Assembly: GCA_903847545.1 (NCBI GenBank)
Contig: CAINDZ010000311.1
Coordinates: forward strand, 1 to 11,989
Length of the DNA: 11,989 nucleotides
Direction of reading: 5' to 3'
Source of the DNA: an uncultured bacterium
GTDB lineage: Bacteria > Krumholzibacteriota > Krumholzibacteriia > LZORAL124-64-63
The notes below the pieces were generated by a model. It did not search any database, was not told the origin of the DNA, and saw nothing but the letters and a program-made list of their open reading frames with translations. The position numbers were made by a program, and so were the translations under genes. The number at the start of each line of letters is the position of its first letter. Position 1 is the stretch's first letter. Below, piece by piece: positions 5,836-11,989 of this stretch.

Positions 5836-7713
5836 TCAATCTCCGTTCCCGGACCGAAGAACGGTCTCCATGCTCCCCACTGCCAGACATGTCCGCGCGT
5901 CCAGCCAAGCAATTCCAAACAGTGCGTTCATCGTCGGCGTGGACTCTCGGAACCAGATGGTCCCACCATCTTCGGTTCGCACGATGCGTCCCCCGGCCCC
6001 CGTTGCCACGGCGTTGTTGCGGTCCACGAAGGCCACGTCTTCCAACCAGCAGTTCGCGTCGATCCCCCGTTCGACCCAAGTCTGCCCGCCGTCGGTGGTG
6101 CAGCGAATCCGCCCCCACCAACCGACCACGACGGCGGACATGCCCGTCACCATGTCGACGGCGGTGAAGGTGGCATCGGTCGCGTAGTTCGCGCTCAGCA
6201 TGTTCCAGTGATCGCCTCCGTCGGTGGTGCGCAGGATGATTTCCGGTTGGCCGACCACGATTCCGGTGTCCGCCCCGGCAAACGCTAGTCCGCGGAGGTC
6301 ACAGTCCCAGTTGGTGTCCTTGATCGACCAGGTGGCGCCTGCATCGGTTGTCTTACGTATGAGCCCCCACCCGCCGACGATATACCATGTCCCGGCGTCG
6401 ACGATCTGCACTCCCGTCAAATCGTGATGGGTGGAGATGTCATATGTCCGCCAAGTTTCTCCGTGGTCATCCGTCCGCAGTACAAGCCCGGCTGTGCCGA
6501 CCGCGATTCCCAAACCGTCAGGTCCGCAGGCCACGTCCATAAGATCCTGCCCGTAACCCAATTCGATCGAAGACCAGTTGTCCCCGCCATCCGTTGTCCG
6601 CAGGATGCAACCGCCACTGCCGACGGCCACCCCGACGCGGGGATCGAAGAATGCCACGCCCAGTAGCCTCCGATTCGACTGAGCGACCACGACGTCCCAA
6701 GTCCGACCGTCGTCCTCGCTTCGGTACAGGCCGCCGCCCGCCGCCACCAACACGCCCGACGGCGCGCGGGCAAGGACCGGCGGCCCATTGGCGTCCACTT
6801 GCGCCACGACCCGCCAGGTCCGTCCCCCGTCGCCTGTCCACAGGCATTGCCTGCCCCCGGAGCCCCCGGCAGTCGCGACGGCATTGAGCGAGTCCCAGGC
6901 CACCACGGAAACAAGCGGTTCCACGGTGCCGCTGTCCTGTTTAGTCCACGTGGTGCCGCCGTCTCGAGAGCAGATCACGGTGCCGCCGGTGCCGACGGCA
7001 ATGGCGTTCCGACGATCCGACATGGCGATGCTGATCAAGTGCTCCGGCACACTGCTTGGCGCTTGCAGCCACGTCCGACCGCCATCGAGCGTGCGGATGA
7101 CCGTCCCGTCGAATCCGACAGCGATGCCGTGTCGTTCATCCGCGAAATCGACCATCGCCAGCAGCCGGTCAGTCCCGCTCGCCCGGGGGCCCCAGGTACG
7201 ACCGGCATCGGCAGTCCATAGTACCAGGCCGCTGTCACCGACAGCCACCGCGTGCCGCGCGTCGGCGAACCCGACCCCCCACAGGCTGCGCAGCGTCTGA
7301 TCACCGACCGCGCTCCAGTTGCATCCGCCGTCCGCGGTGCGGAGGATCACGCCGTTCTCGCCGACGGCGATGCCGTGGCGCTGGTCCCCGAATGCGACGC
7401 TCTGCAGAAGGCTCGCGGAGTCGACTCGTTGCACCGCCCAGCTGCGACCCGCATCGCGCGTCTTCATGACGGTTCCGGCGAAGCCGACAGCGATGCCGTC
7501 AACATCGTTCAGCATGCAGACTGACGTCATGAAGTTCCCTTGGGGAACAGGGTGGCGCCACGACCATGCGCCCGAATCAGGTGGCAGGGGCGGGCTTGCG
7601 GGATGGTTTCCAGAACAGCCGGGAGCGATCATCAGGAAGGACGTCAGGAGTGCGAAGAGGCCATGAAAGGGCAGGTTCGCGAAACAGGCTCGATCCATGC
7701 CTCGAATCATCAT
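5836..7713 (-). CDS. putative lipoprotein with 14 Ycf48/BNR-type beta-propeller repeats
   Basis: The protein of about 625 residues starts at ATG 7713 (or 7710), five to eight bases after GAGGAG. An N-terminal hydrophobic stretch (LFALLTSFLMIAPGC) ends at Cys33, a somewhat atypical lipobox (APGC), so it is probably a lipoprotein or at least exported. From about residue 50 to the end it consists of units of about 43 residues built on A-V-G-x-x-G-x-[IV]-x-[RK]-T-x-D-G-G-x-T-W, as in GIAVGENGVILRTADGG. I count fourteen; the last, AVGSMETVLRSGNGD, lacks the final DGG..W. Ycf48 forms a seven-bladed propeller, so fourteen units suggest two propellers in tandem. Ycf48 itself helps photosystem II assembly, but nothing photosynthetic is present. 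Such proteins are common as surface or periplasmic proteins of unknown role in non-phototrophs, and binding of a protein or glycan is only a guess. The gene lies 95 bp upstream of the interrupted secreted-protein gene, on the same strand. Confidence 0.9.
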   Translation of the reverse strand: MMIRGMDRACFANLPFHGLFALLTSFLMIAPGCSGNHPASPPLPPDSGAWSWRHPVPQGNFMTSVCMLNDVDGIAVGFAGTVMKTRDAGRSWAVQRVDSASLLQSVAFGDQRHGIAVGENGVILRTADGGCNWSAVGDQTLRSLWGVGFADARHAVAVGDSGLVLWTADAGRTWGPRASGTDRLLAMVDFADERHGIAVGFDGTVIRTLDGGRTWLQAPSSVPEHLISIAMSDRRNAIAVGTGGTVICSRDGGTTWTKQDSGTVEPLVSVVAWDSLNAVATAGGSGGRQCLWTGDGGRTWRVVAQVDANGPPVLARAPSGVLVAAGGGLYRSEDDGRTWDVVVAQSNRRLLGVAFFDPRVGVAVGSGGCILRTTDGGDNWSSIELGYGQDLMDVACGPDGLGIAVGTAGLVLRTDDHGETWRTYDISTHHDLTGVQIVDAGTWYIVGGWGLIRKTTDAGATWSIKDTNWDCDLRGLAFAGADTGIVVGQPEIILRTTDGGDHWNMLSANYATDATFTAVDMVTGMSAVVVGWWGRIRCTTDGGQTWVERGIDANCWLEDVAFVDRNNAVATGAGGRIVRTEDGGTIWFRESTPTMNALFGIAWLDARTCLAVGSMETVLRSGNGD

Positions 7714-7718
7714 CGTAT

Positions 7719-7724
7719 CTCCTC
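7719..7724 (-). promoter_or_regulatory. ribosome binding site fixing the start of the propeller lipoprotein
   Basis: GAGGAG on the minus strand lies five bases before ATG 7713 and eight before ATG 7710. The frame is open further upstream, to a start at 7770, but that would add residues ahead of the signal peptide and has no comparable site. Confidence 0.7.
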
Positions 7725-7763
7725 GACAAGCAGCCATCTGAAGCCACGTGGCGCATCCAGTGT

Positions 7764-7801
7764 CCCGCATTGAGCGGGCTCAATGGTGGAAAGAATCCAC
7801 C
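7764..7801 (-). promoter_or_regulatory. leader hairpins with mutually exclusive pairings upstream of the propeller gene
   Basis: GGTGGA/TCCACC (7785-7801, five-base loop) abuts CATTGAG/CTCAATG (7768-7785, loop CGGG). A third stem CCCGC/GCGGG (7764-7778) would compete with the second. All pairings are perfect. They lie about 40 to 80 bases upstream of the ribosome binding site, in the likely 5' leader. They could act as a switch or mRNA stabiliser, or they could be debris from the nearby insertion sequence. No known riboswitch is recognised. Confidence 0.35.
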
Positions 7802-7962
7802 TGCATTGCATTCGAGGCATATTCGTGATGACTGCAGGCAGATCCTGAATGTGTCGTCACGCTCCGCCCTGTCCGGATGTTAGTAAAGCTAAGGCAGCGG
7901 TAGTTGGCACATCAATGGCATTCTCGGCAGATTGGAAAAGCAAGACTTCGCAGAGCAAGAAA
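7802..7962. other. intergenic stretch, probable promoter region of the propeller gene
   Basis: This is less GC-rich than the flanking genes and has no protein-coding frame that I can support. It should hold the minus-strand promoter of the propeller lipoprotein, but I see no pair of boxes with good spacing; a TTGATG at about 7916 has only a poor -10 partner. Part of it may be the outer end of the IS200 relic. Confidence 0.4.
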
Positions 7963-7981
7963 CCTCCGGCTACTCCGGGGG
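7963..7981. repeat. hairpin resembling an IS200/IS605 right-end structure
   Basis: CCTCCGG (7963-7969) and CCGGGGG (7975-7981) form a seven-pair stem with one G-T wobble and a five-base loop. It is flanked by AA before and CTTT after. IS200/IS605 elements carry subterminal hairpins of this kind that the transposase recognises. It lies about 86 bp past the stop of the transposase relic, the expected side and distance for a right end. Confidence 0.5.
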
Positions 7982-8066
7982 CTTTGCAGACTGTAGCCGC
8001 CCAGAGCGACTGTTACGGGGTGGCCAACCCGCACCGTAGATTTGCGCCACCTGCCGGTGTCCGATA

Positions 8067-8305
8067 CTATAACCAGTTCCTCAGCTGGTCCAAGCGCCGG
8101 TCCTCGGACTCTTGGTTCCGGATGTATCGGCGGACGGTTTCGTTTCGCGGCCGACCGTGGATGCGAAGTACGCCCGCGCCCAAGATTCCGCATCGGGTCG
8201 CTACGTCGCCGCCAAACAAATCCTACTCCTACCCATGATGTAGCCCATCCCCCGCGACACCGTGCACTTCGGCGGGATCGCAACCAGCATGTGAACATGG
8301 TAGGG
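8067..8305 (-). pseudogene. decayed IS200/IS605-family TnpA transposase (Y1, HUH) fragment
   Basis: On the minus strand, from 8305, the frame reads PYHVHMLVAIPPK, then TVSRGMGYIMGRSR, before TAG at 8203-8201. The same frame continues with SWARAYFASTVGRETK. Around 8135 the match moves to another frame with VRRYIRNQESEDRRLDQLR, ending at TAG 8069-8067. This is the order found in IS200-like TnpA: the H-V-H (HUH) metal site, the IPPK and GYIKGKS blocks, WARGYF.STVG, and the catalytic tyrosine in the YI..QE helix (here the TAC at 8126-8124). The N-terminal third is not recognisable upstream of 8305. One nonsense codon, at least one frameshift and the missing 5' part make it inactive. It lies between the propeller gene and the mannosidase gene. 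Confidence 0.8.
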
Positions 8306-8395
8306 CACAAGACGGCCTCATCACTCCGTCTCTCTGGAATTCCCCCGGTTCTCTGCACACCGCATCCGTGAACGACCTCGCCAGCCTCCCTCACC

Positions 8396-11300
8396 TCACT
8401 CCCCACCCCTCAACGCCTCCACCGGCACCGCCTGCTTCGCGATCCCCGGCCCCGACCACAGCAGGTCCAGCCCGCGTCCGCCCAGGTGCTGGAAGAAGTC
8501 CAGGCGCAGGCGGTGGGGGCCGGCCGCCAGCGGCACGTCGGCCACGTGTTCGGTGGCGCCGTGCAGGCCGTCGGCGTCGATGGCCAGCTGGCCGTCGAGC
8601 CACAGGCGGCTGCCGTCGTCGCTCGACAGGTACAGGCGGTACATGCCGTCGCGCGGGGCCACCAGCCAGCCGGTGAAGGCCAGGCCGATGTCCTCGTCGC
8701 GCACCTGCTTCGGCAGGCCGACGGCCTGGCCTTCCAGGCCCAGCACCGGCGACAGCGCCGCGAAGTCGGGCAGCTTCTCCCACGCGCCCTCGTAGCAGCG
8801 CAGCGACAGGCCCGGCCGGCCCGCGGACGTCGGCGCCCCGGCGGGCACCGGCCACGGGGCCACCTTCGTGAACGTGGCGCGGCGCGTGGTCGTCGTCGCG
8901 AAGTCGCGCGCCGACAGCATCGCCGTCAGCACGGACGACTCGGTCAGGCGCAAAGGCCCGCCGGCGTAGGCGGGCGAATCCAGCGTGGGCTGGCTGCCGT
9001 CCAGCGTGAAGCGGATGACGGCGCCGGGGTTCGGGCTCGTCATCATCACGTCGACCGAGTCGCAGAACGCGCGGTTGAGCGCGTGGATGACCAGCGACGG
9101 CTGCCGCGGGCGGTCCAGCAGCGGCGTCACGGCCTTGACGTGGTTGTTCACGCCGTCGGTGACGCTGGCGGCCAGCACGCGCAGGCCCGGCTCGTTGGGC
9201 AGGCGCAGCTTGCCGCCGACCACCGCGAAGATGCCGCCGCTGAAGCGGTGGAAGTCGGTGAACACGTACGGCTCGTTGCGGCCGTCGGCCCCGTGGCGAT
9301 GCGTGACGATCCAGCCCAGGTCGGCGTCGCGCACGTAGGCAGGGATCATCTGCTCGGGGTCGTGGACGATGTCGGGGCCGACCACGCGGCTGTCCCACTG
9401 GCCGAAGAACGAGCGGCCGTCGGGCACGTTGGCGATGTTGCCGTTGCCGTCGGGCGTCAGCGCGCAGGCGAGCACCTCGACGCGGCCGGCGAACGGCAGG
9501 TCGACCGGCAAGTCGACCACCTGGCCGAGGCAGGCCAGCAGGTTGGCCTGGCCCGGGCCGCGCGGCCCGGTGCGGAACGTGACGCCGTCGCGCGTGAACT
9601 CGGCGGGGATGACCTCGCCCGGCAGCGTGCGGCCCTGCCCGTCGAAGTCGCCGTCGGTGGGCGCATCGTCGGTGCTGATGCCGTCGCGGTTCCAGGCCAG
9701 GTCCAGCGGCTCGCTGCGCGGCGGGGCCAGGCGGCGGTCGGCGGGCACCGGCGCCAGGTCCAGCGCGAAGGTGCGCATGCCGAACGCGGGCAGGTCGAAC
9801 CCCAGCGCGCCTCCCTTCAGGCGCACGTCCGCGCCCAGGGGCGCCTCCACCTCGTCGCCGCGCAGTTCGCGCACCGCGCCCACCGGCGCGATCGCCTGCA
9901 CGGTGACGCCCGCGGCGGCCTTGCCCGCCGTCTCCTGCACGCGCACGACCAGGCCGCGCCCGTCCTCGGCGAACTTCACGGCCTTGATCGCCACGCGTGG
10001 GTCGTCGCCCTTCAGCGCCACCAGCGACACCTCGCGGCCGTACGCGCCCGCGTGCTTCTCGTCGCAGGCGAACGCCAGCAGCGGCTGGTTCAGGCGGTCG
10101 GCCTGGCGCGGCACGTCGGGATGCCAGCCGGCGCCGTGGCCGACCAGCGCGATCGCCAGCCGGTGGTGGCCCAGGTCCATCGACTTCTCGTCGCCCACCC
10201 ACTCCCAGCGCGGGTTCACGGCCGGCGTGTGGATCAGGCTCAGCCGCAGCGTGCCGGCGTCGGGCCGGTCCCAGCCGTAGCGGCAGTCGTTCAGCACGGC
10301 CAGGCCGAACGCGCCCGAGGCGTCGGTCACGTCCGCCCAGCGCTGGGCCGGCACCTCGTACAGCCTCGGGCGGTTCAGCCCGCGGCGGATGACGCCCAGC
10401 CCCAGGTCGAAGGTGGCCGTCGTGTCGCGGGCCGTGGTGAAGAACGCGGCCTTCAGCAGCGTGCCGGTGGTGCGCCAGTCGATGTCCAGGTCCCAGGTCA
10501 CGCGCCCGCTGTCGTCGACGGTCAGCACCTGGTCGAAAATCGAGCCTTCCGCCTCGTGGCGGAACGTGGCGCGGAACACGCCGTCCGCGTCCTCGACGGT
10601 CACGGGCACGCCGCCCAGCGGCACCTCGGCGTAGGGCGCGGTCATCAGGTCGTCGTAGTCCACTTCCCAGGCCGGCCACTTCATGGGGTCGTCGCGCAGC
10701 AGCTGCAGCCGCGGCGGCGCCGCCAGCAGCTCGCGCCGCGCCTGCTTGTCGAACAGCGACGTCAGGCCCTGCGCGCCCAGCACCAGGCGGTAGCGCGGCG
10801 TGTCCAGCGTACCGGTCTTCGCGTCCCAGCGGGAGCCGCGCGGCTCGGGCTCCGCCTCACGCACGTCGAACACGCGGAACCCGCACGCCGGCACCGTGGC
10901 GGCGAACGTCGTGCCCGCCGCGCCGGCCAGCTGCGGCAGCGGCTTGCCGTCGGCGTCGTACACGCGGCGCCAACCGGGGATGGTCACCAGGTCGGTGCGC
11001 GCGAAACCGAGCGGGTTGTACACGACGAGGGGCTCGCCCGCGACGCGCGTGTCCAGGACGCGGCTGACCGCGCCGACCGCGTCGGTCAGCACCTGCGCGA
11101 ACTCCTGCTGGCTCAGCAGCTCGTCGTTCCAGCTGAAGGTGTAGGCCTCGGGGATCGAGGTGCCGGTCAGGTCGTCGTGGAACTGGTGCCACATGAACCG
11201 CGTCCAGGCGCGCTCCAGCTCCTGGTGCGGGTACGCCTTGCCGCCCAGCCACGCGGCCAGCGACGAGGCGCCCTCGGCCGCGGCGGCCAGCGTCTCGTTG

Positions 11301-11989
11301 CGCCGGTTCCAGCGCTTCATCACGGCCTCGGACGTGTAGCAGCCGGCGCCGTGGCTGGTCATCACCAGCTCGCCGTCGTAGCGCGGCAGGCTCGCGACCT
11401 GCGCCGGCGTCAGCTCGCGGAACAGCTGGTCGGCCGCGGCCGACACCACCTGCGCGGGCCCGCCCGCGGCCAGGCTCTGCTCCAGCACCTGCACCGACGA
11501 CTCCTTCGGCGAGCCGCCCACGTCGCCGGTGCCGTAGTACTTCATGGCCACGGCCGGCCCGCCGGCGGCCGTCGTGCGCCCGAGCGCCGCGATGACGGTT
11601 GAGTCGCGGCTCACGTCGGCCACCAGGTCGTTGTCGTAGGCGCCCGGGTTCAGGGCGGCCGTCACCTCGGCGCCGCCCACGCCGCGCCACACGCCGACGT
11701 CGAACGGCACGCCGTAGGCCGAGCCCCAGGTCAGCTTCTGGCTCGAGAACCCGGTCAACCCGCAGTGGCGCATCACCGCGGGCAGGGCGTAGCCGAACCC
11801 GAAGCAGTCGGGCAGGAACACGTCCACGCTGCGCTGGCCCAGCTCGCGGTCGAACCAGCCGTTGCCGTACAGCACATGGCGCACCAGCGTCTCGGGCGCG
11901 GGCATGTTGGTGTCGACGGCGTCCACCCACGAGCCGCACACGTGCCAGCGGCCCGCGCGCGCGTACTCCTTCAGGCGGGCGTACTCGGC
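8396..11989 (-). CDS. GH38 alpha-mannosidase with chitobiase-type and PA14 C-terminal modules, 5' end outside the window
   Basis: The frame is open from the right edge to TGA at 8396, 1197 residues, starting AEYARLKEYARAGRW. Counting from the edge, VDTNMPAPETLVRHVLYG is followed by VFLPDCFGFGYALP, whose Asp61 (codon 11809-11807) fits the GH38 nucleophile and zinc ligand. WHQFHDDLTGTS near 267-278 supplies the zinc-binding His271 and starts the middle domain. NPLGFART near 325 begins the large C-terminal sandwich region. Near 982-1042 is a chitobiase/hexosaminidase C-terminal-type domain (IRFTLDGSQPT, TKV), and near 1060-1185 a PA14-type domain (YRLYLSSDDGSRLWLDGQ). GH38 enzymes release alpha-linked mannose with retention of configuration. 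The added modules suggest binding of polysaccharide or glycoprotein outside the cytoplasm. The first zinc motif (H-x-D) and any signal peptide lie beyond the window, perhaps 60 residues or more away. The exact linkage cannot be read from sequence. Confidence 0.94.
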   Translation of the reverse strand, partial: AEYARLKEYARAGRWHVCGSWVDAVDTNMPAPETLVRHVLYGNGWFDRELGQRSVDVFLPDCFGFGYALPAVMRHCGLTGFSSQKLTWGSAYGVPFDVGVWRGVGGAEVTAALNPGAYDNDLVADVSRDSTVIAALGRTTAAGGPAVAMKYYGTGDVGGSPKESSVQVLEQSLAAGGPAQVVSAAADQLFRELTPAQVASLPRYDGELVMTSHGAGCYTSEAVMKRWNRRNETLAAAAEGASSLAAWLGGKAYPHQELERAWTRFMWHQFHDDLTGTSIPEAYTFSWNDELLSQQEFAQVLTDAVGAVSRVLDTRVAGEPLVVYNPLGFARTDLVTIPGWRRVYDADGKPLPQLAGAAGTTFAATVPACGFRVFDVREAEPEPRGSRWDAKTGTLDTPRYRLVLGAQGLTSLFDKQARRELLAAPPRLQLLRDDPMKWPAWEVDYDDLMTAPYAEVPLGGVPVTVEDADGVFRATFRHEAEGSIFDQVLTVDDSGRVTWDLDIDWRTTGTLLKAAFFTTARDTTATFDLGLGVIRRGLNRPRLYEVPAQRWADVTDASGAFGLAVLNDCRYGWDRPDAGTLRLSLIHTPAVNPRWEWVGDEKSMDLGHHRLAIALVGHGAGWHPDVPRQADRLNQPLLAFACDEKHAGAYGREVSLVALKGDDPRVAIKAVKFAEDGRGLVVRVQETAGKAAAGVTVQAIAPVGAVRELRGDEVEAPLGADVRLKGGALGFDLPAFGMRTFALDLAPVPADRRLAPPRSEPLDLAWNRDGISTDDAPTDGDFDGQGRTLPGEVIPAEFTRDGVTFRTGPRGPGQANLLACLGQVVDLPVDLPFAGRVEVLACALTPDGNGNIANVPDGRSFFGQWDSRVVGPDIVHDPEQMIPAYVRDADLGWIVTHRHGADGRNEPYVFTDFHRFSGGIFAVVGGKLRLPNEPGLRVLAASVTDGVNNHVKAVTPLLDRPRQPSLVIHALNRAFCDSVDVMMTSPNPGAVIRFTLDGSQPTLDSPAYAGGPLRLTESSVLTAMLSARDFATTTTRRATFTKVAPWPVPAGAPTSAGRPGLSLRCYEGAWEKLPDFAALSPVLGLEGQAVGLPKQVRDEDIGLAFTGWLVAPRDGMYRLYLSSDDGSRLWLDGQLAIDADGLHGATEHVADVPLAAGPHRLRLDFFQHLGGRGLDLLWSGPGIAKQAVPVEALRGGE

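Noticed and set aside
5237..6187. Plus-strand open frame of about 316 codons
   Set aside because: It is antisense to both the secreted-protein gene and the propeller gene and has no recognisable features.
5836..7713. Ycf48 photosystem II assembly factor proper
   Set aside because: The protein is about twice the length of Ycf48, probably lipid-anchored, and no photosynthesis gene is nearby; only the repeat family is shared.
7912..8406. Minus-strand open frame of about 164 codons
   Set aside because: It crosses the IS200 relic in the wrong frame and runs into the end of the mannosidase gene. Its product has no protein-like features, while another frame shows the transposase blocks.
8391..10679. 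Minus-strand open frame of about 762 codons in another frame of the mannosidase gene
   Set aside because: It is an arginine-, alanine- and glycine-rich frame-shifted shadow without domains; the overlapping frame carries the real motifs.
8486..11602. Plus-strand open frame of about 1038 codons opposite the mannosidase
   Set aside because: It is antisense to a gene with clear GH38 catalytic motifs. Its product is dominated by R, A, G, V, Q and H in low-complexity runs, the usual shadow of a very GC-rich gene.
1..11989. CRISPR array
   Set aside because: No regularly spaced direct repeats of suitable length occur; the only tandem repeat is the 10-bp pair at 3232-3251, and the protein-level repeats belong to the propeller gene.

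Overview
This window most likely comes from a high-GC bacterium of the FCB superphylum, such as a Krumholzibacteria- or Eisenbacteria-like lineage. The main clue is a secreted protein that ends in an NPFNPGTT...GR.VR.L...WDG.D..G..VA.GVY module (FlgD-like / type IX-type sorting domain), together with dockerin-like repeats in a GC-rich genome. The lineage is inferred from protein style only; no marker gene or rRNA is present.

Layout, left to right. (1) Positions 1-183, minus strand: the 5' end of an unrecognised gene running off the left edge. (2) Positions 240-1481, plus strand: a DUF418 (YeiB-like) multi-pass membrane protein, divergent from the first gene. (3) Positions 1520-3221, minus strand: a two-gene type IV toxin-antitoxin / abortive-infection cassette, with AbiEi-type antitoxin first and AbiEii nucleotidyltransferase toxin second. 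The frames overlap by 44 nt. A clear sigma70-like promoter and operator-like repeats precede it. (4) Positions 3254-3787: about 530 bp without a convincing gene, holding an AT-rich promoter zone, a palindrome, one doubtful 66-codon ORF and a strong GC hairpin. (5) Positions 3788-5740, minus strand: a secreted modular protein interrupted by one in-frame TGA. (6) Positions 5836-7713, minus strand: a putative lipoprotein with fourteen Ycf48/BNR-type beta-propeller repeats. (7) Positions 7714-8395: its leader with hairpins, then a decayed IS200/IS605-family transposase with a right-end-like hairpin. (8) Positions 8396 to beyond 11989, minus strand: a large GH38 alpha-mannosidase with chitobiase-type and PA14 C-terminal modules; its 5' end lies outside the window.

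The two flanking genes (DUF418 and GH38) are strongly GC-rich with G/C-ending codons. The stretch between them is visibly less GC-rich, especially 3788-5740 and 7800-8390. It carries a toxin-antitoxin pair, a broken gene and an insertion-sequence relic. I read this as an accessory segment between two longer-resident genes. Except for the DUF418 gene and the doubtful small ORF, everything is on the minus strand. The two secreted proteins (5836-7713, then 3788-5740) are 95 bp apart and could be co-transcribed. I found no clearly new multi-gene system. The points most worth checking are the in-frame UGA, the promoter/operator architecture of the AbiE cassette, the unrecorded IS200 relic and the double-propeller lipoprotein.
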